A stretch of DNA of 64,000 nt, from positions 1 to 64,000 of the forward strand of contig NZ_CALAOH010000255.1 in NCBI RefSeq assembly GCF_937926365.1, read 5' to 3'. This document shows positions 36,613 through 44,452 of the stretch, piece after piece. The stretch is from an uncultured Azohydromonas sp. (GTDB lineage Bacteria; Pseudomonadota; Gammaproteobacteria; Burkholderiales; Burkholderiaceae_C). The notes beneath the pieces are model-generated. The model searched no databases. It was not told where the DNA came from and saw only the letters and a program-made list of their open reading frames with translations. Positions within the stretch are counted from its first letter, which is position 1, and every line of letters begins with the position of its first letter. The position numbers and the translations under genes were made by a program.

Positions 36613-36870
36613 TTATCCAGTGCTCTTGCGTGGCCTGCCGCGCCGCTTCGGTGTTGGCTCCAGCCCCAGGTCCGCCGGCGTCAGCTCGAAGGCCCGCATG
36701 AGGTTGCGCACCTTCACCAGCGCCTCCAACCTGGCGCCCTCTTCCATCTCGCGTAGCTGGCCTTCGGCCTCGGCCAGCTCGGCGCGCAGCTCGGCGATGC
36801 GGGCCTTGAGGGTCTCGGGCGTGGGCTTGGCCACTGGCTTGACCCAGCCCTTGGGCATGTCTTCAGTCAT
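36613..36870 (-). CDS. H-NS-like nucleoid protein
   Basis: This protein has 85 residues from ATG 36870, with GGAG 8 bases upstream. It has an N-terminal coiled-coil segment (ETLKARIAELRAELAEAEGQ) for dimerisation and ends in GLEPTPKRRGRPRKSTG, a basic AT-hook-like motif similar to the RGR core of H-NS family proteins. Plasmids often carry such proteins to silence their own cargo. It is shorter than chromosomal H-NS. A start at 36876 is also possible. Confidence 0.7.
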   Translation of the reverse strand: MTEDMPKGWVKPVAKPTPETLKARIAELRAELAEAEGQLREMEEGARLEALVKVRNLMRAFELTPADLGLEPTPKRRGRPRKSTG

Positions 36871-36990
36871 GTACATGACTCCAATGATGCCCCGACGCCA
36901 GGGCGACTCCCGCGCCACGCGCGAGACCGGGATGAGAGGGCAGCACCAGCCTCACCAGCCGCACAGGATGCGCCCGAGCGCGCCACTGCT

Positions 36991-38214
36991 TCACGGCACC
37001 GCGCGGCGCCGGGCCGGCGGCACGGGGTCCGTGCCCGGTGGCGGACGCTGCGCTTCAGCCTGGCGCGGCTGGTCCAAGCCCGCGCGCAGCCGCGCGTGCA
37101 TGTCGCCGAGCGTGGCGCGCAGGTCCTCGCCCGGCACGTCGCGCAGCTGCTCGCCCAGGGCGTCGAGCGTGTCGGCATCGCCCTTGTCGGCCGCACGCTG
37201 CATCTGCTCGGCAAACGCGTCGGCATCGAAGCCGCGGCGGGCCTGCGGCGGCGGCGCCATCGGCCGGGCGGGTGCAGCAGCCGCTGGAGGCGCCGGCGGC
37301 CTCGCGCGCTCGCGAAGCATCGCCTTGGCCTTGTCGGCGGCAGTTGGCGCCTGACCAGCAGCGCCAGCACCGCCCTCGCCTTGCGCGTCGTTGGCTGCCA
37401 GCGCCACTTCCACCGGCTCGAACCAGTCGGCCACCGTGCTCATCTCGTCGCGCAGGCTGACGTAGATGCGTTTCAGCCCGACAACTTGAGCCGGCTGGAT
37501 CGACTCGATGCGGCGCTGGATGCGGCGCTCGATCTGCTCCTTGGTCACGCCGAACTCGCCGGCGAAGGTGTCCAGCAGCCGCTTGAGCCCTTCAGGGGAC
37601 GTGTCGGCCTTGGCGCGCAGCGTGGCGCTGGCCTGCTCCATCGCCATTTCGATCACGTCGCCGGGGATCTGCGCCAGGATGCAGGCCCGCTTGCGCCGCG
37701 CGGCCTGGTTGGCGCAAAGCTCGTAGATGTCGCGCTCGTCCTTGAGCCGGTAGCCGCCGTGCTTCGTGTCGCGCCAGTGGCGCACGAAGAACTGGATGAC
37801 TTCGCGGTTGTTGGTTTCATGGTCCAGGCAGAACGCCTCGATCTCGGACACGCCCACGCCGTCCGGCCCGACGTAGCGGCTGATCTCGCGCCAACCACTG
37901 CTGAGCGCGCCCCATTGCTGCGCGCAGGCTTCGGCCGCGCGGATGCTCGGCCCCACCACGTCGGTGCCGCCGCGGCTGTACTGGTACTGCGCCTTCTCAG
38001 CCAGGGTCTGCCGAGTGAAGGCATTGCGGATGCGGTCCGTGGCGCGGATCACATCGCGAGGAAAGCGCTTGGCCATCATCGCCAGCGCCATGACCTCGGC
38101 GCTCTCGCGGGCCTGCATGGCCCGGGCGCCTGCGCCATCAGTACCGCTGCGCGCGTTGCCCGGCGCGGTATCGAACGGGTTCTGCACGACTTCAATCTCG
38201 CTCATGGCGTACTC
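36991..38214 (-). CDS. Phage-like protein, candidate single-strand annealing protein
   Basis: This protein of about 407 residues starts at MSEIEVVQ. The conserved core contains GGTDVVGPSIRAAEACAQQW, DHETNNREVIQFFVRHWRDT and RDIYELCANQAARRKRACIL, a pattern found in phage proteins often next to exonucleases. The last 130 residues are Ala/Pro-rich linker with a short helical end. A RecT/Erf-like annealing role is inferred from the YqaJ exonuclease gene immediately upstream on the same strand; no structural motif proves it. Confidence 0.55.
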   Translation of the reverse strand, partial: EYAMSEIEVVQNPFDTAPGNARSGTDGAGARAMQARESAEVMALAMMAKRFPRDVIRATDRIRNAFTRQTLAEKAQYQYSRGGTDVVGPSIRAAEACAQQWGALSSGWREISRYVGPDGVGVSEIEAFCLDHETNNREVIQFFVRHWRDTKHGGYRLKDERDIYELCANQAARRKRACILAQIPGDVIEMAMEQASATLRAKADTSPEGLKRLLDTFAGEFGVTKEQIERRIQRRIESIQPAQVVGLKRIYVSLRDEMSTVADWFEPVEVALAANDAQGEGGAGAAGQAPTAADKAKAMLRERARPPAPPAAAAPARPMAPPPQARRGFDADAFAEQMQRAADKGDADTLDALGEQLRDVPGEDLRATLGDMHARLRAGLDQPRQAEAQRPPPGTDPVPPARRRAVP

Positions 38215-38316
38215 CTGGCAGAGGATGCGGTTGCAAGGTGCGCTCACGGAAGCGCGCTACGGGTGAAAAAGGCTGGCGTTTGAAGCGGTGCCGGCCATCC
38301 CAAAAAGGCTCACCTT

Positions 38317-39210
38317 TCAGTCCTTGAGCCGGAACTGCCGGCCGGGCTCGCCGGTGCGCAGGAACTCCCGGTAAAGCGCCGGGTGCGCGGCCTCGAAGGC
38401 GGCGGCGTCGAAGCGCCGCGCCGGCTTGGTGGCCTTCCAGGTGGCCAGCGTCTGGCCGGTGGCGTCCACCAGCGTGTCGGCCTCGCCCAGGGCGCCCATG
38501 AGCCGCGCCTTCAGGGCGGCCTCGGTGGCGTCCAGTTGCTCGCGCTGCGCCTTGATGGCGTGCAGCTCGCGGGCCGCGCGCAGCACCTCGGCGTCCGCCA
38601 TCACCTGCTCGGCGCGGCTGGCACGTCCGAAGCGCTCCAGCATGTCGTCCAGCGTGACGGGCTCGGGCGGCTCGCCGCGCTCCACCAGGGCCCAGAAGTC
38701 CGCGATGCCGTCCTCGATCAACTCCTGCAGCTCGCGGTCGGCCTCGACCACAAACTCGTCGTAGTCCGCACCGCCGAACAGCACCGGCACGAAGGACACC
38801 GCCTCGCCCGACAGCAGCAGCTCCTGCTGGACCTGCAGGAGGTAGTGCTGTGGAATGTCGGACGAGCCGGACTCGCCCCAGCCGTTGCGCGTGCGTGCGG
38901 TCTTGGCCTGCACGGTGAAGCGGCCGGGAACCCAGGCGTCCAAGTGCGCGAAGAGGCGCCCGCGCCGCATGGTGTCGGGCGCCACCACCAGCAGGTCATC
39001 CGGGTGCGCGCGCTGGAACTCGGAGAGGATGAAGGGCTCGGCCGCCAGGCCAAAGCGCATCGCCAGGTTGTCTTCAGGTTCTGGGGCCTCGCCGCGCTTG
39101 ACCTGGTAGAGCTCGAACCGGGTCTGGTACGGGCTCAGGCCCAGGGCCGCGGCGCATTCCGAGGCGCCTACGCCGGTACGGCGCAGGGCCTTCTGTGCTT
39201 CGCTGAGCAT
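38317..39210 (-). CDS. YqaJ-family (lambda-exonuclease-like) nuclease
   Basis: This protein has 297 residues from ATG 39210. The N-terminal GVGASECAAALGLSPYQTRF is the YqaJ start motif (RTxGIGGSD equivalent). LFAHLDAWVPGRFTVQAKTA carries the PD-(D/E)xK residues, followed by PQHYLLQVQQELLLSG with the conserved Gln/Tyr. It should degrade one strand of double-stranded DNA for recombination. It lies about 100 bp upstream of the candidate annealing protein, forming an exo-annealase pair. The C-terminal 100 residues are helical. Confidence 0.85.
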   Translation of the reverse strand: MLSEAQKALRRTGVGASECAAALGLSPYQTRFELYQVKRGEAPEPEDNLAMRFGLAAEPFILSEFQRAHPDDLLVVAPDTMRRGRLFAHLDAWVPGRFTVQAKTARTRNGWGESGSSDIPQHYLLQVQQELLLSGEAVSFVPVLFGGADYDEFVVEADRELQELIEDGIADFWALVERGEPPEPVTLDDMLERFGRASRAEQVMADAEVLRAARELHAIKAQREQLDATEAALKARLMGALGEADTLVDATGQTLATWKATKPARRFDAAAFEAAHPALYREFLRTGEPGRQFRLKD

Positions 39211-39227
39211 CGCCTTCGCCCTCCCGC

Positions 39228-39929
39228 TCAGGACGGGCAGCCGTCGGGGCAGCTCCAGGCACCGGCCTTGGCCAGCAGCCGGAACGAGGCGCGCGAGTTC
39301 ATGTCGCCGCACCAAGCGCTGCCGCGCTCGAACACCACGCCCAGGCGCTGCGGCTGCATGAGCGTCACGCGCCCGATGCGCCCGTCCATGCCTTGCACCG
39401 TATCGCCCAGCGCCAGCGGCTCGGTGTAGGGGTCGAAGGCGGTGGCGGCGCCCTCCCCTGCCATGGCCGCCAGCTCATCGTCGCCCTCGGCGGGGCACAC
39501 CGGCGCGAGGTACGCCGGCATGAAGGCCCAGGGCACGCCGTCCAGCATCACCAGCACCAGCCCGAGCGAGGCGCACCCCGAGTGCTCGACCACGACCCCC
39601 TCGCGGCCGGCCAGGGCCGCGGCCTCCTCGGGCTCGAAGCGATTCAGGTCCTGCTCCAGCAAGTCGTCGGCGGTGGCATCGACCCGCACGCGCTGCCCCG
39701 GCCGGAACGCGGAGCACGGCATGGGGCGGGGATCGGCCTCGATCCGCTCCCGGCCGTGCAGCAGGTAGTTCGGCACGAAGGACAGCCGTCCGTGCGCGCC
39801 GGTGGCGACAGTACCCAGCGGCGTGCTGCGGCGGGACTCCAGCGCCAGCCGCTGGCGCAAGTGGGGCGCGGGGGCGGCCTTGTGGGCGCCGGCGAGGCGG
39901 TTGCCGATGACGGGACCGAGTTGCGACAT
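39228..39929 (-). CDS. Hypothetical protein, 233 residues
   Basis: A ribosome site GGAG sits 7 bases before ATG 39929. The sequence is mixed alpha/beta with RVRVDATADDLLEQDLNRFE, SLGLVLVMLDGVPWAFMPAY and LGDTVQGMDGRIGRVTLMQP; the last resembles a small SH3-like barrel. No family is recognised. It is upstream of the YqaJ gene by 17 bases and so probably in the same operon as the recombination genes. Confidence 0.6.
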   Translation of the reverse strand: MSQLGPVIGNRLAGAHKAAPAPHLRQRLALESRRSTPLGTVATGAHGRLSFVPNYLLHGRERIEADPRPMPCSAFRPGQRVRVDATADDLLEQDLNRFEPEEAAALAGREGVVVEHSGCASLGLVLVMLDGVPWAFMPAYLAPVCPAEGDDELAAMAGEGAATAFDPYTEPLALGDTVQGMDGRIGRVTLMQPQRLGVVFERGSAWCGDMNSRASFRLLAKAGAWSCPDGCPS

Positions 39930-39989
39930 GGCATGACTCCAAGGGAAGGAAGGCCAGCGAGAGGGGCCGCCGACCGGGGCCCGAAGGGC

Positions 39990-40118
39990 TCAGATCCAGA
40001 AGAAGGGAGCGGACAGCAGCGCCAGCAGCAGCCCCGCGAGGAAGCCGGCCACTTCCCAGGCGGTGCGGCTGCGGTGGCCGTTGCGGCAGCAACGCCGGAT
40101 TGCGCAGGGCTCACGCAT
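39990..40118 (-). CDS. Small membrane protein, 42 residues
   Basis: This short peptide has a basic, Cys-containing N-terminus (REPCAIRRCCRNGHRSRTAW) and one membrane segment (EVAGFLAGLLLALLSAPFFW). Its ATG lies 8 bases inside the end of the Cys-rich gene upstream, indicating coupling. The function is unknown. Confidence 0.45.
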   Translation of the reverse strand: MREPCAIRRCCRNGHRSRTAWEVAGFLAGLLLALLSAPFFWI

Positions 40119-40332
40119 GGCGTGCCTCGTTGTCGCGCGTCGGGCACCCTGCCCCGTGCTGGCAGCGGTGCCCGAACTGGCACGGCGGGCAGGTCGGGTC
40201 CTCGCCTTCCTCGGCCACGCAGGCGGCCTCGTGCTCACGAATCAGGGCATCGACCCGCTGCCGTCCGCCAGGGTCCACAGGCCGGTGCGCGGCGAGCCAG
40301 TGGATGGCGGATTGGTGGGTGGCGCTGCTCAT
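40111..40332 (-). CDS. Small Cys-rich protein, 73 residues
   Basis: ATG 40332 overlaps the stop of the upstream gene (ATGA). The second half contains CPPCQFGHRCQHGAGC, five Cys and two His that could bind zinc. The first half is ATHQSAIHWLAAHRPVDPGG. No family is recognised. It is part of a chain of overlapping small plasmid genes from 41043 to 39990. Confidence 0.5.
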   Translation of the reverse strand: MSSATHQSAIHWLAAHRPVDPGGRQRVDALIREHEAACVAEEGEDPTCPPCQFGHRCQHGAGCPTRDNEARHA

Positions 40333-40685
40333 GCCATCGCTCCCGAGGCACGCGCCATAGCCACCTGTGCGGCCTCCACCAGCACCGCGATCCGCGCCGC
40401 CAGGGCTTCGGCGTCGGATGCGGCAGGCAGGGCAGCCAGGGCTTGGGCCACGGCGAACAGGTCCGGGGCCGCCTTGAGCAGATGCGCGTTGGCCAGGACC
40501 GGCACCACGGCCACCATGCCGCCAGGGCTCGGCAGATTGTCGTGATGCAGGGTTCGCCCGCTGGCTCCCAGGTAGTACGGGCCGGGTTCAAAACCGACGC
40601 CATGGGAAGCCAGCTGCTGGCTGGTGGCCGCCGCATGGCCCCGCACCGGGGGCCATGAGCTCCGCTGGAGGCAGAGCCCTTCCAC
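40329..40685 (-). CDS. Hypothetical protein, 118 residues
   Basis: A GTG start at 40685 lies 1 base after the upstream stop. The end of the protein (LLKAAPDLFAVAQALAALPA, SDAEALAARIAVLVEAAQVA) is the helical LLKAAPDL pattern seen in many small phage and plasmid proteins of unknown role. The stop overlaps the next start. A longer upstream frame to 40799 would overlap the neighbouring gene. Confidence 0.5.
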   Translation of the reverse strand: MEGLCLQRSSWPPVRGHAAATSQQLASHGVGFEPGPYYLGASGRTLHHDNLPSPGGMVAVVPVLANAHLLKAAPDLFAVAQALAALPAASDAEALAARIAVLVEAAQVAMARASGAMA

Positions 40686-40686
40686 G

Positions 40687-41043
40687 TCAGACCCCCGCGC
40701 GGGCGTAGTGAACTTGATCGCGCTGGGCGATCCAGCGATCCTCGGCAGCGGAGGCCGCCCAGGGATCGGCGAAGTCGTTGGGCTCGCTGTCGTCGGCAAG
40801 CAGGCTGTTGTAGTCGGCCTCGGCTTGCGTCAGCCACGTCTTCAGTTGGTCCGGGTGGAAATAACCGGCGTCCTCGCAGAGATCGACTCCGGTTTCGCCA
40901 ATGACGCACACGGTCGGGATGATTTCAACGTCACGGCCCCGGTGGTCCTCGTTGACTTCAACCTCGTATTCGATGACTACCGGAATGCCGGCGAATGCCG
41001 AATGGAAGCTGAAGGTGTTGGGAGAAGAATCGAAACCACTCAT
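40687..41043 (-). CDS. Hypothetical acidic protein, 118 residues
   Basis: ATG 41043 (MSGFDSSPN) has GGAG 7 bases upstream; an in-frame ATG at 41061 is less well placed. The protein is acidic with a beta-rich first half (AGIPVVIEYEVEVNEDHRGR) and a helical second half (FHPDQLKTWLTQAEADYNSL). No family is recognised. It heads the small-gene cluster and follows an AT-rich promoter region that contains an operator-like repeat. Confidence 0.6.
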   Translation of the reverse strand: MSGFDSSPNTFSFHSAFAGIPVVIEYEVEVNEDHRGRDVEIIPTVCVIGETGVDLCEDAGYFHPDQLKTWLTQAEADYNSLLADDSEPNDFADPWAASAAEDRWIAQRDQVHYARAGV

Positions 41044-41230
41044 CTCTATCTCCTGTAGCACCTGCCCTGGTGCATGGAGATAATTATACTCTCAGTGGTC
41101 TTAAATATCCTATTTTAAGTGTATATATGCACCTTCAGTGCGTGTATTAAACTGTCAGGATCAATATCAAGAGAACTAATGATTTCAATTGAATTCGTCG
41201 GGACAAACTTCCACGAAGAATTGATCAGCG
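41044..41230. promoter_or_regulatory. AT-rich promoter region with operator-like repeat
   Basis: This is the most AT-rich stretch of the right half (for example TTAAATATCCTATTTTAAGT). It contains GCACCTTCAGTGC at 41129-41141, a 13-base inverted repeat with the same ACCTTCAGT core as the site before the HTH gene at 41778. It probably drives the leftward cluster from 41043. Confidence 0.55.
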
Positions 41231-41743
41231 TTAAGACTGGCTTTTGACCTGGTAGGCCGCCAGCACGCCCTCGATGAAAGCGTGCTTCTCGCGCTCACCG
41301 CTCAGGCCACTGCCCAGCGCCCGGTCCAGCACCCGAATGAAGTCCTGCAGTGGCAGCTCGATGGTGTCGATGCCTGGGACCTCCCTGGCATTGACCTTGG
41401 CGATCGCGACGCGCTGCGAGTGCGAGGCAGCTTCCGTCGCCTTGGACGGCTCGCCGGCCACAGGGGGTGCTGGCGCGGGCGCAGGCCCTTCACCAGGCAG
41501 CGCGGGCTTCAAGGCCAGCAGCACGTCCGCTGACACGCCGTAGTGCTGGCCCATCCAGCGCACGGCCAGGGCATCAGGCAGCGTGCGTCCCGTTTCCCAG
41601 GCAGAAATTGCGGCGACCTTCTTTCCCAGCGCGGTCGCCACGTCACCTTGCGTGTACCGATGGCCCCCCGCTGCGCCTTGGCGCGCCTCGCGCAAGCGCT
41701 TGCCCAATTCGCGGCGCAACTGCTTTTCGTCGTTCTCGTCCAT
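41231..41743 (-). CDS. HTH (cro/C1-type) transcriptional regulator
   Basis: This protein has 170 residues from ATG 41743 (MDENDEKQ); starts at 41761 or 41806 are possible. The N-terminal XRE helix-turn-helix is YTQGDVATALGKKVAAISAW followed by ETGRTLPDALAV. A Pro/Ala linker leads to a C-terminal helical dimerisation region (LPLQDFIRVLDRALGSGLSG). The matching 13-base repeats upstream of it and of the next gene suggest it controls itself and the cluster at 41043-39990. Confidence 0.8.
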   Translation of the reverse strand: MDENDEKQLRRELGKRLREARQGAAGGHRYTQGDVATALGKKVAAISAWETGRTLPDALAVRWMGQHYGVSADVLLALKPALPGEGPAPAPAPPVAGEPSKATEAASHSQRVAIAKVNAREVPGIDTIELPLQDFIRVLDRALGSGLSGEREKHAFIEGVLAAYQVKSQS

Positions 41744-41777
41744 GCCACGCACTGTATCCATACTGGCGAGAAAACAT

Positions 41778-41790
41778 CTACCTTCAGTAG
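41778..41790. promoter_or_regulatory. Operator-like repeat CTACCTTCAGTAG before HTH gene
   Basis: Four-base arms (CTAC/GTAG) enclose CTTCA. It lies 35 bp upstream of the HTH start and matches the core of the site at 41129. Confidence 0.45.
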
Positions 41791-41932
41791 AGTCTTTCGA
41801 CGCCAAGATGCGTACCGCAGCGCCCCTGGCGCTGGCATGGCCGGTGCTGCTCCACCAGGATCAGCCATGTGTCCTGGGCGCGGCCGGGCACAGCCCAAGT
41901 CCAGAGCCCTACCCGCAAGGCACGAGGACCAG

Positions 41933-42364
41933 ATGAACGTCACCACCGTCATGCTGTTCGACGAGCAGCGCGACACGCTGATTGCCGCGGCCACGAGTGC
42001 CCGGGAACAAGCCGCGTCGTGCGCGGCGAGCCTGCGCCTTGCGCCCACATTGGCCGCCGATTACCGCAGCCGTGCCGCAGCGCTGGGCAACGCCATCGCG
42101 GCGCTGGACGTCAACGCGCAGCCTGGCAACCTGGCTGTGGAACTGCGGGAGCTCCAGGAACAGCATGCGCGGCTGCAGCGCCAGCTCGACGAAGAAAAGG
42201 CGCGCGGCGACACGCTGGCCGCGGCGTTGCGCAACGCGCTGGAGCGCCTGGGTTCCATGCCGAGCCCGACCGGGATCGAGGCCGCTCGTGGCTTGGCTGA
42301 CGTCGAGCCGAACGTCGCCGCCCCGGGTCGCCCGCTGGCGCGCCCTTGGCCCGCATCGTCATGA
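41933..42364 (+). CDS. Hypothetical coiled-coil protein, 143 residues
   Basis: This gene starts at ATG 41933 (MNVTTVMLFDEQRD). The centre is a coiled coil (LAVELRELQEQHARLQRQLD). The family is not recognised. The stop overlaps the next start (ATGA), so the two genes are coupled. It diverges from the HTH gene and may share its regulatory region. Confidence 0.55.
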   Translation: MNVTTVMLFDEQRDTLIAAATSAREQAASCAASLRLAPTLAADYRSRAAALGNAIAALDVNAQPGNLAVELRELQEQHARLQRQLDEEKARGDTLAAALRNALERLGSMPSPTGIEAARGLADVEPNVAAPGRPLARPWPASS

Positions 42365-42552
42365 CGCCGACCACTGCGCCCGACGCCGATCCCATGCCTC
42401 AGCCGCCTGCGCAGCCGGATCTCGACGCCTGTTGCGGCAATGGCTGCGAGCCGTGCATCTTCGAGCTGTACGACCTCGAAATGGAGCGATACCGGCAGGC
42501 GTTGCGCGCTTGGCGAGCGCGTCATCCCGAGGCGCCGCAGGCCAACGGCTGA
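42361..42552 (+). CDS. Oxidoreductase-like domain protein, 63 residues
   Basis: DACCGNGCEPCIFELYDLEM and ERYRQALRAW match the small 'oxidoreductase-like' domain (PF09791), whose Cys cluster CCxxGCxxC is intact. The biochemical role of the family is not established. ATG 42361 overlaps the upstream stop. Confidence 0.75.
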   Translation: MTPTTAPDADPMPQPPAQPDLDACCGNGCEPCIFELYDLEMERYRQALRAWRARHPEAPQANG

Positions 42553-42734
42553 AACGCGCGTCGTTTCACCGCTCGGCCCGCCCGGCGTCTTTCCCGTCTG
42601 TGTGGCGGGAAAGCCCATGCGGCGGAACGTTGACAGGCAGGCGGGCGGTCCCCGGGAAGGCCTGCGGCTGGCGCTGGCCACCAGCGCCACTGCAGCGCGC
42701 TGCCTTCCCAAACGCCGGCTGCATGGAGGACTCG

Positions 42735-43112
42735 ATGCCCCGCCAACCCACCGAAGCCACGGCCCGCGCGCTGGTGCTGGTGGCCAGCGGCCGATCCGTC
42801 CAGGAGGCCGCCACGGCTGCAGGCATCGCCGTCAGCACGCTGACGCGGGCCATGAAGCGCACTGGCGTGACCACGAACCGGCGGCGCAGCCGGCGCACGG
42901 CGGTCGAAATCCAGGCAGCCATGGAAGCAGCCAAGGAACAGGCCCAGGCACTGGCAGTGGAGCGGGAAGCCCGACCACCCAAGGCGCCCACGAGAACCGC
43001 GTTGCAGCGCCTGCACTGGCTGCAGACCGAGTTGGAACAGCAGGGCCGCAAGGAAGCCGCCGATCTGCGCGCGGTGCTGGACTGGGTCGAGAGGAAGAAG
43101 CCGTCCCGGTGA
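42735..43112 (+). CDS. Small HTH protein, 125 residues
   Basis: GGAGG 5 bases before ATG 42735 fixes the start. The N-terminal half is a helix-turn-helix (LVASGRSVQEAATAAGIAVS, then TLTRAMKRTGV), followed by a basic stretch and helices. It resembles the start of the short gene at 48813-49049. Located just before parA, it may regulate partition or be a plasmid accessory gene. Confidence 0.65.
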   Translation: MPRQPTEATARALVLVASGRSVQEAATAAGIAVSTLTRAMKRTGVTTNRRRSRRTAVEIQAAMEAAKEQAQALAVEREARPPKAPTRTALQRLHWLQTELEQQGRKEAADLRAVLDWVERKKPSR

Positions 43113-43270
43113 GCGTGAGGCGTTGCCTGCGCCCGCGCGCGCAGGCGGTCCGTGTCGCGGCGGCACGACAAGCAGGTCAAAACATCAGAAGCAAGGCGTA
43201 ACGTCAGAGGCAGAAACGGGCGCCAATGCTACGATCCTGCGTCTGAAAACAAGCGTAACCGGAGGCACTT

Positions 43271-44452
43271 TTGAAGTTCGTCGACGACGACATCACGATG
43301 GCCGATGTAGGCATGCAGGCGGACCGCGTGCATGCGGTCGTGTCGCAGGTGCGCGCCCAGATGCTGGCGCCCGAGGTCCGCAAGCAGGCGCCTGCCTTCA
43401 ACGCCGGCCAGATCCAGACGCTGGCCGGGCTGGACAAGGCCAAGTACGACTACTGGATCAAGCAGGGCGAACTGCCGATGGGCAAGCTCAGCCCGAGCGG
43501 CGCGAAACGCGAGTTCACGCTGGCCGAGGCCCGCCAGTGGGTGCGTGCGGCGCGCGGCGACGAGCTCAGGCCCGAGGGCGCCGCAGCCGCGACCATCGCC
43601 ATCGGCAACTTCAAGGGCGGCGTGACGAAGACCACGACGGCGCTCACCCTGGCGCAGGGCCTGTCGCTGCGTGGCCACCGGGTGCTGGTCATCGACTGCG
43701 ATCCGCAGGGCTCGCTCACCACGCTCTTCGGCATCCTGCCCGACACCGAGGTGCACGAGGCGGACACGATCCTGCCGCTGCTCTCCGGCAGCGAGGCCTC
43801 CATCCGGCCGTCCATCAGGCAGACCTACTGGGACGGGATCGACCTGGTGGCGGCGGCGCCCGTGCTGTTCGCGGCCGAGTTCGCGCTCGCATCGCGCCAG
43901 GCCGAGAGCGCGGACTTCGAGGTGTGGCGGGTGCTGGACGAGGGCCTGCAGGACGTGCGCGGCGAGTACGACGTCATCGTGATCGACACGCCGCCCTCGC
44001 TCGGCTACGTGACGATCAATGCCCTGATGGCTGCCAACGGGATCGTGATGCCGCTGCCGCCCAATGCCCTGGACTTCGCCAGCTCGGCGCAGTTCTGGCG
44101 CATGTTCAAGGACGTCACGGACCAGATGGTCTCCCAGCGCGGCGCCGAGAAGACGTTCTCGTTCATCAGCGTGTTGCCGACCAAGGTCCAGTCCACGGAC
44201 CAGTCGGCGACCGGTGTCCTGAAGTGGATGTCTGCCGCATACGCCGAGCGTCTCCTGCCCGTGGAGGTGCCGACCACCGTTGCCGCCAGTGCCGCTTCCG
44301 CGGCGTTCGGCACGGTGTTCGACGCCTCCGCCGGCGATCCTCGTACCGTGAAGCGGGCGACCGCCGCCTACGAGCGGGTGACGGAGATGATCGAGGACGA
44401 GATGCAGAAGTACTGGCGCAAGCAAGCCGCACGAGAGGCCCGCCATGACTAA
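43271..44452 (+). CDS. parA: ParA partition ATPase (P1/type Ia-like)
   Basis: This 393-residue ATPase drives plasmid segregation along the nucleoid. The N-terminal 100 residues include a DNA-binding HTH (AGLDKAKYDYWIKQGELPMG), marking the long P1-like type that also represses its own promoter. The deviant Walker A is FKGGVTKTTTAL at 114-125; DCDPQGSLT and VIDTPPSLGYVTI follow. It begins at a TTG with GGAGG 5 bases away. Its stop overlaps the parB start. Confidence 0.92.
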   Translation: MKFVDDDITMADVGMQADRVHAVVSQVRAQMLAPEVRKQAPAFNAGQIQTLAGLDKAKYDYWIKQGELPMGKLSPSGAKREFTLAEARQWVRAARGDELRPEGAAAATIAIGNFKGGVTKTTTALTLAQGLSLRGHRVLVIDCDPQGSLTTLFGILPDTEVHEADTILPLLSGSEASIRPSIRQTYWDGIDLVAAAPVLFAAEFALASRQAESADFEVWRVLDEGLQDVRGEYDVIVIDTPPSLGYVTINALMAANGIVMPLPPNALDFASSAQFWRMFKDVTDQMVSQRGAEKTFSFISVLPTKVQSTDQSATGVLKWMSAAYAERLLPVEVPTTVAASAASAAFGTVFDASAGDPRTVKRATAAYERVTEMIEDEMQKYWRKQAAREARHD

